A stretch of 64,000 nt of DNA from assembly GCA_002328075.1 (NCBI GenBank), contig DCVT01000011.1, forward strand, positions 67,636-131,635. The letters are read 5' to 3'. The notes below the pieces were generated by a model. It saw only the letters and a list, made by a program, of their open reading frames with translations. It was not told where the DNA came from and searched no databases. This stretch comes from Anaerolineales bacterium UBA2181. GTDB lineage: Bacteria > Chloroflexota > Anaerolineae > Promineifilales > UBA4811. The position numbers were made by a program, and so were the translations under genes. Positions within the stretch are counted from its first letter, which is position 1. Each line of letters opens with the position of its first letter. Shown one piece after another: positions 42,672-50,499 of this stretch.

Positions 42672-45600
42672 CTACTTGCTGATGATGGGGAGGTAACTGT
42701 ACCAGAATGTGGTCGACTGGAAGATCAAGCGACCCTCGATGGCGGGGGAGATGATCTCCTGATCCTGGATGTAGTGGATGACCGCATCCCGGACGTAGAA
42801 CTGGGTGTCGTGGACGATCTGGTCCAGAGGCCAGAGGGAGACACCGCCGTCGTTAAAGTTGCACGACCCGGCTGCCAGATAGTTGACGGTGGAGACGAGG
42901 TAGTAGGTGCTGGCGTCGTTGAAATCGACCGGCACGCCGTTGATCACCAGCGAGGCCACGTTCTGCCCATTGGGCAGTTGTGGGTGGCTGTCACGGTAGG
43001 TGATCTGTCCGACGTCGTTGATGTCCAACATGCAGGTGGTATAGTAGGAATAGCCACCATAGCCGGATACGTACTTGTAGTAGTAATAGTTGCGGTAACC
43101 ACGCTCGAGGACCTGCTTGAGTTGGGGCCCGTTCATCTGCATGGTGACCAACGAGTTTTCGTAGGGCATGAGGGTGAACATGTCGGCCACCTTGAGCTCA
43201 ACTGGGCTGGCAGGCGTGGCGCCGTCAGCGACCTTGCGATTGGTCATGGCGCCGGAGATGTGAAAGTCGACGTTGATGCCGTTGGCCGCGAGTTCAGCGA
43301 CGGAGGCGTCGGCCTGCAAGTTGGCGGCGTTGGTCTCCTGGATGAAGGCGGTGAGGGCATCGATGGGAGCGGTGGTCTGGCCAAGGACGGTGTTGTTGTA
43401 GGCGTTGAGCTTGACCACGTACGGGTCGACGATGGCCTTGATGCGTGCGTCTTCGGCCGTGTCTGAGGCGACGGTCTGGTAGCGGCCGGCGCGGGCGACG
43501 ACCTCATAGCCTCCGCCAACGCTAGTGCGCATACCGAGGATGACCTGGCCGAGGGTGTTGTTGTAGCGGTAGGCTTGGTTGACGATGACGGGGGTGTTGT
43601 CGGGACCGCCGATGATGGCGGGCAGGTACTTGTAGGCGCCAAACCCGGTGGCGGGGTTGGTGTGGCTGTGGGAACCGATGACGGCATCGATACCACCGGC
43701 GCGTTGGGCGAGGTTGGTATCGACCTTGTCGTCGACCTCGACGCTGGCGGGATTTTCGGTAAAGCCGATGTGGGTGAGGGCGATGACGGCGTCATTGGTT
43801 GCGGCCAACGCGGGCCCGCGGGTCTCGGCCTCGGTGAGGGGATTGGTGAAGGTGAGGCCGACGATGTTGCTGGGCAACTCATAGTTGGGTACGCGGTGGT
43901 TGCCGATGCCAAGGACGGCGATCTGGATGTCCTCGCCCATAACCTCACCGGGCACGGTGACCTCAACATAGGGCAGGACGCCGACGTCGTCCAGGCCGTA
44001 GCGGCCGTCATCCAGGAGGTTGGCCTGGAGGACGGGGAAGTTGGCCTGGCTGAGGACGTTGGTAAAGACCTGGTTGCCAAAGTTGAACTCGTGGTTACCG
44101 AGGGTCATGGCGGTGTAGGTCATGGCGTTCATGGCCGCCATCATCGGGTGGGTGGTCAGCGTCCCGGTTAGAATCGTGCCATCGGCAGCATAGCCCAGCG
44201 GGGCGGTGCGGTAGTAGTACATCATGGAATCGCCCTGGATCTGGTCACCGGCATTGAGCAGCAAGCTGCGATCGGGGTTGTGGGCGCGTTCCTGGGCGAT
44301 GAGGGTGGCCAACTGGGTATAGCCGACATAGGCGCCCTTGGCGAGGTTGCCGTGGGAGTCGTTGTGGTGGAGGATGGTGACCGGGATGATGCTACCGCCG
44401 GCGTTATCGCCGTCGCGGGTGATGCGGCCGTCGAGGACGCCGTTGTAGGGGGTGCCGATGGTGTAGGTCGCGGCCACCCAGCGCTCGACGCCGTCCAGCA
44501 TGTCACCCCAGTAAGAGATGTTGGTCATGTACTTGAATGGCGTAAAGCCATCCTGACCGGCTGGGGCGAGGAACTCGTTGGTGGCGACGCGATAGGTCTG
44601 GGTCATGACCAGGGGCTCCCAGTCCAGGGTGTCGGGGTCGTAGACGGTGATGTCAAAGGCGCCCCAGGCCCATGGCTGCGGGCCGGGGAGGGCGTCGGAG
44701 TAGCGATAAAAGCTATGGCGAATGCCGGCCACCTGGAGGGCACCCTTGAAGAGGGTGGCGCTCTGGTTGAGGAGGTCCTGGATTTGTGCGCCGGTCATGT
44801 TGCCGACGACGGTGGCGTTGCCAAAGGGCAGGACGCTGTACAAGAGGCCGTGGGTGAGGGTGAACGGGGCGACGCCGCCGGTGAGGATGTCAGCGCGGAG
44901 GCCGCCGGGGTTGTTGAACACCATGTCCACGTCGTTGAGGGGCTCAGCGTCGTTATTGAGGTCAAAGTAGATGGAGTCGTTGACAAACTTGCCCATCAGG
45001 CCATCGCCGTCATAGAAGCGTGTCAGGTCGACGTTGGTGAAACCGACGACGCGGTTGATCTCGGACTGGTACCAGGGGTCGCTGGCCCACAGGGTGATGC
45101 GGGCCTTGACGTCCGGATCCTCTGGGCCAGAGGTGCTGACTGTCAATCGCTGCCAGTTGATGGTCGCCGCACCAGTATAGCGATTGACGGCGACGTCGGC
45201 GCGGCCGACCTTGCGGCCGGCATAGTGGGCCTGGACGACCAGGGTGTTGCCGACGAGGGTTGGGGCGGCGAGGTCGGTGTGGCTGTGCCCGCCGATGATG
45301 AGGTCGGCCGGGGTGCCGGCGGTAATCAGCCGTTGAGCCATGGTCTTGTCGCCGTAGAAGGAAAAGCCATAGCCGAGGCCGCCATCATCAAAACCAATAT
45401 GGCTCAGGACAACCAGGACATCGGCGCCGGCTGCCATGACGTCAGCATAGTGGTGGCTGATGGATTGGGCCGGATCCTTGAAGCAGAGGCCTTCGGTGGC
45501 GGAGGCAATGGTGATGTAGGGGGTCTCCTGGGAGGTGACACCGACCAGACCGATGACGACCTGATTGCCGGCTGAGCCGACGGTCATGGTCATCCAGGGG

Positions 45601-46142
45601 CTGGCAAAGGCGGGTGGGGTCCAACCCGCGGTGGCGCAGTTGCCGGTGTCATTGACCACGATGTTGGAGGAGACAAAGGGGAACTCGGCCTGGTCAACCC
45701 GGTCGGCGAGGACGGTCTTGCCCCAGTCGAACTCGTGGTTGCCAAAGGTAGCGGCGTCGTACCCCACCAGGTTGTACACGTCCATGGTGGATTCACCCTG
45801 GAAGAGGTTGGAGAGCAGGGTGCCCTGCATGAAATCCCCAGCATCGAACAGGGCGACGTTGTCGGCACCGACGGCGGTGCGAACGCCGTTGATCACCGCG
45901 GCCGTGCGGGCCATGCCGGGGTTGCTGCCCGAGAGCTCCAGGTTGCCGTGAAAGTCGTTGGTGTGCAGCAACGTCACCGTTGCCAAGGTATCAGGTGCGC
46001 GGTTTGGGGACTCCAAGCCGGCGCTTGCCACAGGAGCGGCCGATTCACCCGGCGTCCGGGCAAAGCTGACCGCCAAGGGCGACACCAGGATCGCCATGAG
46101 CACGAAAACGGAGACTAACGGAAACGAGCGGTTTTTTCCCAC
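42672..46142 (-). CDS. Secreted duplicated 5'-nucleotidase/2',3'-cyclic phosphodiesterase family protein
   Basis: A 1156-residue exported protein with a signal peptide (about 1-28) and two full copies of the 5'-nucleotidase layout. Copy 1 has a metallophosphatase domain (from about 55: LLHTNDFHGN, DAGDFMQGT, FGNHEFDWG, GGHSHTD) and a C-terminal substrate domain (about 366-520: NNPGGLRAD). Copy 2 starts near 587 (ILHHNDSHGN, NAGDQIQGD, LGNHEFNFG, GSHSHT) with its substrate domain at about 915-1090. The tail ends YSYLPIISK, like C-terminal tails I know from secreted Chloroflexota proteins. It probably releases phosphate or nucleosides outside the cell. GTG start 46142 has AAGGAGG 9 bases upstream. 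Confidence 0.9.
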   Translation of the reverse strand: MGKNRSFPLVSVFVLMAILVSPLAVSFARTPGESAAPVASAGLESPNRAPDTLATVTLLHTNDFHGNLELSGSNPGMARTAAVINGVRTAVGADNVALFDAGDFMQGTLLSNLFQGESTMDVYNLVGYDAATFGNHEFDWGKTVLADRVDQAEFPFVSSNIVVNDTGNCATAGWTPPAFASPWMTMTVGSAGNQVVIGLVGVTSQETPYITIASATEGLCFKDPAQSISHHYADVMAAGADVLVVLSHIGFDDGGLGYGFSFYGDKTMAQRLITAGTPADLIIGGHSHTDLAAPTLVGNTLVVQAHYAGRKVGRADVAVNRYTGAATINWQRLTVSTSGPEDPDVKARITLWASDPWYQSEINRVVGFTNVDLTRFYDGDGLMGKFVNDSIYFDLNNDAEPLNDVDMVFNNPGGLRADILTGGVAPFTLTHGLLYSVLPFGNATVVGNMTGAQIQDLLNQSATLFKGALQVAGIRHSFYRYSDALPGPQPWAWGAFDITVYDPDTLDWEPLVMTQTYRVATNEFLAPAGQDGFTPFKYMTNISYWGDMLDGVERWVAATYTIGTPYNGVLDGRITRDGDNAGGSIIPVTILHHNDSHGNLAKGAYVGYTQLATLIAQERAHNPDRSLLLNAGDQIQGDSMMYYYRTAPLGYAADGTILTGTLTTHPMMAAMNAMTYTAMTLGNHEFNFGNQVFTNVLSQANFPVLQANLLDDGRYGLDDVGVLPYVEVTVPGEVMGEDIQIAVLGIGNHRVPNYELPSNIVGLTFTNPLTEAETRGPALAATNDAVIALTHIGFTENPASVEVDDKVDTNLAQRAGGIDAVIGSHSHTNPATGFGAYKYLPAIIGGPDNTPVIVNQAYRYNNTLGQVILGMRTSVGGGYEVVARAGRYQTVASDTAEDARIKAIVDPYVVKLNAYNNTVLGQTTAPIDALTAFIQETNAANLQADASVAELAANGINVDFHISGAMTNRKVADGATPASPVELKVADMFTLMPYENSLVTMQMNGPQLKQVLERGYRNYYYYKYVSGYGGYSYYTTCMLDINDVGQITYRDSHPQLPNGQNVASLVINGVPVDFNDASTYYLVSTVNYLAAGSCNFNDGGVSLWPLDQIVHDTQFYVRDAVIHYIQDQEIISPAIEGRLIFQSTTFWYSYLPIISK

Positions 46143-46250
46143 GATTTACTCCCTCCTTACATCCAACCAAAAACAACGATACACAGTGAGGATTCAGTCT
46201 ATTTGATTGCCCACGTGGTTGCCGGAGCAATGCAACCTTCGTACCACTCT

Positions 46251-46279
46251 ATCATATCCACAACCCGCAAATCTGGCAA
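46251..46279 (-). promoter_or_regulatory. Promoter of the duplicated nucleotidase gene
   Basis: On the minus strand: TTGCCA (46274-46279), 17 bases, TATGAT (46251-46256); each hexamer matches consensus at five of six. The leader would be about 100 bases. Confidence 0.7.
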
Positions 46280-46289
46280 GCAAAAAGCG

Positions 46290-46676
46290 ACAAATCTGTG
46301 ATGAACTGGCACATTCGTTTGGCGTTCAGCACCTTGATGGCGGGATCCGTTGGCGAATGGTCCTTGTCGAGGCGAACACCAGGGTTCACATGATCAGAAG
46401 CGGCGGGCTTTTTCCTGGGTAGCAGTCGAGACGCGACCATCGACAGCAGCGAGACCTATCGTTCAACGGACTCCGTGTCTGGCGGCAAGAATCCCATGGG
46501 CGGTTTGCCGACTGAATACGCTGGTTGTACCGTCAGGGCGCGGGCCGGCTTGTGCGACAGCGGGGACCCCTAGCCCTCTGCTGGGTTTGCGGCGTCCGCG
46601 CACGCGCTCCTGACGGTTTGACCATTGCGTGGCCTGCGGGTCTACGCCATAATTGTCGGCCAGGGAGGCAAAGACC
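46290..46676. other. Intergenic region without recognised gene
   Basis: Nearly 390 bases between the nucleotidase promoter and the DUF1786 gene. Open frames on both strands are short and lack ribosome binding sites or recognisable motifs. A CATAAT at about 46649 could be the -10 of the DUF1786 promoter, but its -35 is poor. Confidence 0.4.
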
Positions 46677-47831
46677 ATGCAAGTGCTGGCAGTTGACATC
46701 GGCACCGGAACGCAGGACATTTATCTGTACGATTCGCAGCTGGACCTGGAGAATGGGTACAAGATGGTGGCGCCGTCACCGACCATGATCTACCGCCGCC
46801 GGATACAACAAGCGACCCGCGAAGGCCGGGCGGTGGTATTGAGCGGTGTCTTGATGGGCGGCGGGCCCCTGGTTTGGGCGGCCGAAGATCATCTGCGGGC
46901 TGGACTGCCCCTGTGGGCGACGCCAGACGCTGCCCGCACCTTTGATGACGACCTGGAGGTCGTGGAACACAAGTGGGGAGTGTACCTGGTCAGTGAGGAA
47001 GAGGCGGAGGCCATCTCGGGTGAACCTCTTCGCCTTTGCCTGGCGGACCTGGACTATGGCAGCATAGTGGCCGCGTTTGACCAGTTTGGTTTCTGCCTCC
47101 AGCCTGATCTGTTGGCGGTGGCTGTGTTCGACCACGGAGAGGCGCCGCCGCGGGTTTCCGACCGTGAGTTTCGGTTTGACTACCTGGTGCGCCGGATCAA
47201 AACGACAAACCGGTTGAGCGCCTTTGCCTTCCGCGCCGAGGAGATACCGCCCGCCCTGACGCGGCTTAAGGCAGTAGCTGCATCCGCCGCGAGCACCGCC
47301 CAGGCGCAAGTCATGGTGATGGATACGGCCCCGGCAGCCGTGCTGGGCGCCACGCTCGACCCGCAGGTCGCGCGGCGCATCGCCGGTACCGGAGCGCTGG
47401 TGGCGAACCTGGGCAACATGCACACGTTGGTGTTTCGATTGGCCTCCTCTGGGATCGAAGGCGTGCTGGAACACCACACGGGCCAGCTGACTTGTGGTCG
47501 TTTGGACGACCTGATTGAGAGATTGGCGCAGGGCTGCCTGACCCACCAGGAGGTGTTTGACGACCATGGGCATGGAGCCCTGCTTCGGGTCGCCTCCTCA
47601 CTCTCGCATCCGGCCGGTGAGTGGCGCGTGGCGGTGGCCGGTCCCCGCCGCAGCCTGATGGAATCCAGCCGCCATTGCCTTTATCAGGCGGTGCCGGCGG
47701 GTGACATGATGATGGCTGGGTGTCTCGGCATGTTGTGTGCGTTGCCCGACGTGTACCCCGAGTTGGCCGAGCCAGTAGTGGCGTCGTTGACCGGGCGGCC
47801 GGGTCGGCCGCCGTGGGAGCTGAGAGGATGA
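46677..47831 (+). CDS. DUF1786 family protein
   Basis: A 384-residue protein that I place in DUF1786 from its N-terminus MQVLAVDIGTGTQDIYLYD, the PSPTMIYRRRI block and the later GALVANLGNMHTLVFRL and HHTGQLT blocks. The DIGTGTQD start looks like the phosphate-binding loop of the actin/sugar-kinase (ASKHA) fold, with NLGNMHT as a possible second phosphate loop; that reading is my inference. The biochemical function of the family is unknown (database names linking it to pyruvate-formate-lyase activation are not backed by a radical-SAM cysteine motif, and none is seen here). ATG 46677 has GGAGG 8 bases upstream. It precedes the YbaK-like gene by 19 bases. Confidence 0.7.
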   Translation: MQVLAVDIGTGTQDIYLYDSQLDLENGYKMVAPSPTMIYRRRIQQATREGRAVVLSGVLMGGGPLVWAAEDHLRAGLPLWATPDAARTFDDDLEVVEHKWGVYLVSEEEAEAISGEPLRLCLADLDYGSIVAAFDQFGFCLQPDLLAVAVFDHGEAPPRVSDREFRFDYLVRRIKTTNRLSAFAFRAEEIPPALTRLKAVAASAASTAQAQVMVMDTAPAAVLGATLDPQVARRIAGTGALVANLGNMHTLVFRLASSGIEGVLEHHTGQLTCGRLDDLIERLAQGCLTHQEVFDDHGHGALLRVASSLSHPAGEWRVAVAGPRRSLMESSRHCLYQAVPAGDMMMAGCLGMLCALPDVYPELAEPVVASLTGRPGRPPWELRG

Positions 47832-47850
47832 CCAGTCTTGGGGGCACGAG

Positions 47851-48369
47851 ATGAGCGAGCGCTTGGCCCAGAGTGCGGGGAAGGTCCAGCGCGTATTGGA
47901 GGCGCTGGGCCTGCTGGCCCGGGTGATAGAGCTGCCAAGCACCACGCGAACTGCGCGGGAGGCAGCCGTGGCCATCGGATGTCACGTGGAGCAGATCGCC
48001 AAATCCCTGGTGTTCCGGACTGTCGCCGACGGTCGGCCGGTGTTGGTCATCGCCAGCGGGCGGAATCGGGTAGACGAGGACCGGCTGGCGGTATTGGTGG
48101 GCGAGCCGGTGGAAAAAGCCGACGCTGCGTACGTCCGAAGACATACGGGTTATGCAATTGGCGGGGTCCCGCCGGTCGGTCATCTGGAGCCCCACCAGAC
48201 ACTGGTGGATGTCGACCTGTCAGTGCTCGAGGAGATCTGGGCTGCTGCCGGTACTCCCCACGCGGTGTTTTGCCTGACGCCGGCCGAGTTGTTGCGAATC
48301 ACGGGGGGAATGGCAGTACGGCTGCGCGAGGGGCCATCCTCTACGACCTCTCAGAGGGCGCTGGATTGA
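47851..48369 (+). CDS. YbaK/EbsC-type aminoacyl-tRNA deacylase
   Basis: A 172-residue protein of the YbaK/ProX editing superfamily, which hydrolyses mischarged tRNA (for example Cys- or Ala-tRNA(Pro)). Landmarks are TAREAAVAIGCHVEQIAKSLVFR (with the conserved Lys of the QIAKSLVF motif), YAIGGVPPVGH and LVDVDLSVLEEIWAAAGTPHAVF. The exact tRNA substrate cannot be read from the sequence. It begins 19 bases after the DUF1786 stop, so the two are likely co-transcribed. Confidence 0.9.
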   Translation: MSERLAQSAGKVQRVLEALGLLARVIELPSTTRTAREAAVAIGCHVEQIAKSLVFRTVADGRPVLVIASGRNRVDEDRLAVLVGEPVEKADAAYVRRHTGYAIGGVPPVGHLEPHQTLVDVDLSVLEEIWAAAGTPHAVFCLTPAELLRITGGMAVRLREGPSSTTSQRALD

Positions 48370-48484
48370 CGGAAGGTGAATCGCCGCGAGCTAGCGGTTG
48401 GCGTTGGAGGTCCTGAGCTGGCCTCAGTGCCGTCTTGGAGACGACGATCGGTTGGATCCGAGGTTGCCGGGTCCGGCGGACTGG

Positions 48485-48513
48485 TTGTCGGCAATGGCCA
48501 GCGGTGGTACAAT
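48485..48513 (+). promoter_or_regulatory. Promoter of the small membrane protein (probably leaderless)
   Basis: TTGTCG (48485-48490), 17 bases, TACAAT (48508-48513). Seven bases separate the -10 from ATG 48521, the same geometry as at truD. No Shine-Dalgarno precedes that ATG. Confidence 0.6.
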
Positions 48514-48520
48514 GCATTCG

Positions 48521-48970
48521 ATGCACACGGCTGAGCGGAACGCGTTGGTGGTTGTCATCCTGGGCCTGGCGCTAGGCGCACTGGCGCTGGCAGCGGATCC
48601 GTTGGGGTTGGACCTCACACCGGGATTCGGGCTGCTGCAGGCGCTGGGCATGTTGCTCGGGATTACGATGGCGGCATCGGGCGGATGCTACTTTCTCTGG
48701 CACCGGCGAAAACCGGGTGGACCGCTCTCCCTGATGTCGGACGTTGGCCTGCGTCTGGGCCTGACCGGTCTCCTGGCCTGTTACGTCTCGGGAATCGCGG
48801 ATGTCCTGGGAATCGGGACTCACCGGGGCGCCAGCTGGGAGCGGCCGTTCTTGGGCCCGCTTCAACTGGCCGGGCTCTTGTTGGGGTTGCTCATCGTGCT
48901 TGTTGGCTTGTTGCTCTTCTGGCTCGGCGAACGCACGGAGCACCGAGACGATCCGGCGAATACCTTGTGA
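48521..48970 (+). CDS. Small four-helix membrane protein of unknown function
   Basis: A 149-residue protein with four predicted transmembrane helices: about 7-25, 31-56, 72-95 and 108-132. The loop between helices 2 and 3 is basic (WHRRKPGG), and the tail is charged (ERTEHRDDP), both probably cytoplasmic. No family motif is recognised. ATG 48521 fits the promoter above as a leaderless start; ATG 48512 lies inside the -10 and is unlikely. The open frame upstream (from 48398) would cross the promoter. Confidence 0.65.
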   Translation: MHTAERNALVVVILGLALGALALAADPLGLDLTPGFGLLQALGMLLGITMAASGGCYFLWHRRKPGGPLSLMSDVGLRLGLTGLLACYVSGIADVLGIGTHRGASWERPFLGPLQLAGLLLGLLIVLVGLLLFWLGERTEHRDDPANTL

Positions 48971-48992
48971 GCCTCCCTCTTTCTGCTATAAT
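48965..48992 (+). promoter_or_regulatory. Promoter of glnA
   Basis: TTGTGA (48965-48970), 16 bases, consensus TATAAT (48987-48992). Transcription from here would pass through the terminator hairpin at 49050-49072 before reaching glnA. Confidence 0.6.
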
Positions 48993-49049
48993 TCCGCCGT
49001 TCTGTTGACCGGTCGGTCTGTTCGGGCCGGCCCGGAGCGCAGGCGAGGG

Positions 49050-49072
49050 GCACGCGAATAGCGTGCTTTTTT
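49050..49072 (+). terminator. Intrinsic terminator in the glnA leader (attenuator candidate)
   Basis: GCACGC (49050-49055), five-base loop, GCGTGC (49061-49066) and six T's (49067-49072). The T-run ends only 16 bases before the glnA GTG, leaving no room for another promoter. It either ends transcripts from upstream or controls glnA by attenuation. I cannot identify a sensing element in the roughly 50 bases before it. Confidence 0.75.
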
Positions 49073-49088
49073 CAAATCGGGAGGTGCC

Positions 49089-50423
49089 GTGGATAGGCAA
49101 CAGCTCTTGGAACAAGTCAAAGCTGACGGCGTTCTCTTTGTCAGTCTGCAGTTCACCGACATCATGGGGACCATCAAAAGCGTCACGATCCCGGTTGAGA
49201 GGCTCGCTCGTGCGCTGGAGCTGGGCGTCTGGTTTGATGGGTCGTCGATTTATGGTTTCGCTCGCATCTACGAGTCAGACATGTTCCTGGTTCCGGACGT
49301 CTCCACTTACCGGGTCCTGCCGTGGAGCAGCCCGGACCGGCTGCGTGCTCGGATCATTTGTGATGTGCACGGGCCGGATGGAGAGCCATTCAAAGGAGAT
49401 CCGCGCTCGGTACTCAAGTCGGCTGTCGGGCGGGCGGCAGCGCAGGGTTGCCATTATCAGTGCGGCCCAGAGCTCGAGTTCTTTCTCTTTAACAACAACG
49501 GCGATGTGGCCATTCGGCCGGTGCCCAATGATGTGGCCGGTTACTTTGATTTTTCGCCGCGCGACAACGCCCAGGTGGTACGGTCCGACATTGTGAAAGC
49601 ATTGAATGCGATGGGCATGGGCGTGGAAGCCTCTCACCACGAGGTGGCGGCCGGACAGCACGAGATCGATTTCGAATACGCTGACGCTGTCACGGCGGCG
49701 GACAATGCGATTACCTTCAAATACACGGTCAAAGCTATTGCCTCCACTCACAACCTGCTGGCGACGTTCATGCCCAAACCGGTTTTTGGCAGCAACGGCA
49801 GTGGGATGCACGTGCACCAGAGCCTGATGGATCCGGCCGGCACCAACCTCTTTTATGACCCGGACGGGCAGTTCAACCTGTCGACGATCGCGTGCCAGTT
49901 CATTGCCGGCCAGTTGCACCACGCCCGGGCTTTGGCGGCAGTGGTCGCTCCAACGGTGAACAGCTACAAGCGTCTCGTTCCCGGGTATGAGGCTCCCGTA
50001 TACATCTGCTGGGCGCAGATCAACCGCTCGGCGATGATCCGAATTCCGCGAGGCTCGCCGGCACAGGAAGCCAGTGCCCGAGCCGAACTGCGGTGCCCGG
50101 ATCCAAGCTGTAACCCGTACCTCGCGTTCTCGGTGATGCTGGAAGCGGGAATGGACGGTATCCGGAACCGCCTGGTCCCTCCAGACCCGGTGAGCGACGA
50201 TGTTTACGAGTACTCGGAGGTCGAGCTGGCCCGACAGGGGATCCTTACCCTTCCCGGCACCTTGGGTGAGGCGCTCGAGGCGCTGGCTGCCGATCCGGTG
50301 GTGCGCGGCGCCCTGGGCGATCACGTCTACCAGGGTTTCAGGCGGGCGCGCCTGGCCGAGTGGGATGAATATCGCATCCAGGTCACTGACTGGGAGCGGA
50401 AACGGTATCTGGAGACGCTGTAG
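49089..50423 (+). CDS. glnA: Glutamine synthetase type I
   Basis: Makes glutamine from glutamate, ammonia and ATP. The 444-residue protein has the beta-grasp start (VLFVSLQFTDIMGTIKSVTIP), FDGSSIYGFARIYESDM, GPELEFFLF, EASHHEVAAGQHEIDFEYAD, MPKPVFGSNGSGMHVHQSL and the RIPRGSP and RAELRCPDPSCNPYLAFSVML blocks. The C-terminal region resembles the Bacillus-type (GSI-alpha) form and lacks the NLYDLP adenylylation site, so feedback inhibition rather than adenylylation is expected. GTG 49089 has GGGAGG four bases upstream. A terminator in the leader suggests transcriptional control. Confidence 0.96.
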   Translation: MDRQQLLEQVKADGVLFVSLQFTDIMGTIKSVTIPVERLARALELGVWFDGSSIYGFARIYESDMFLVPDVSTYRVLPWSSPDRLRARIICDVHGPDGEPFKGDPRSVLKSAVGRAAAQGCHYQCGPELEFFLFNNNGDVAIRPVPNDVAGYFDFSPRDNAQVVRSDIVKALNAMGMGVEASHHEVAAGQHEIDFEYADAVTAADNAITFKYTVKAIASTHNLLATFMPKPVFGSNGSGMHVHQSLMDPAGTNLFYDPDGQFNLSTIACQFIAGQLHHARALAAVVAPTVNSYKRLVPGYEAPVYICWAQINRSAMIRIPRGSPAQEASARAELRCPDPSCNPYLAFSVMLEAGMDGIRNRLVPPDPVSDDVYEYSEVELARQGILTLPGTLGEALEALAADPVVRGALGDHVYQGFRRARLAEWDEYRIQVTDWERKRYLETL

Positions 50424-50443
50424 CAGGCCGGCGGCCAGAGGCT

Positions 50444-50451
50444 GGTATAAT
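50444..50451 (+). promoter_or_regulatory. Extended -10 promoter for secD
   Basis: TGG followed by consensus TATAAT (50446-50451) forms an extended -10; the -35 region is poor. It lies about 50 bases before the secD ATG. Confidence 0.5.
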
Positions 50452-50499
50452 CCGGTAGATGCCGCCGGTGCTCGGCGGGTGGTCGACAGGGAGATTAGC

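Noticed and set aside
44280..45575. Plus-strand 431-codon open frame opposite the duplicated nucleotidase
   Set aside because: It is antisense to a gene with clear motifs and is Gly/Val-rich (GDEGGQLGIADIGALGE), the usual shadow of G/C-biased codon use.
48993..49066. Glutamine riboswitch in the glnA leader
   Set aside because: The leader is short and I cannot match the conserved segments of the known glutamine-sensing motif. Only the terminator is firm.
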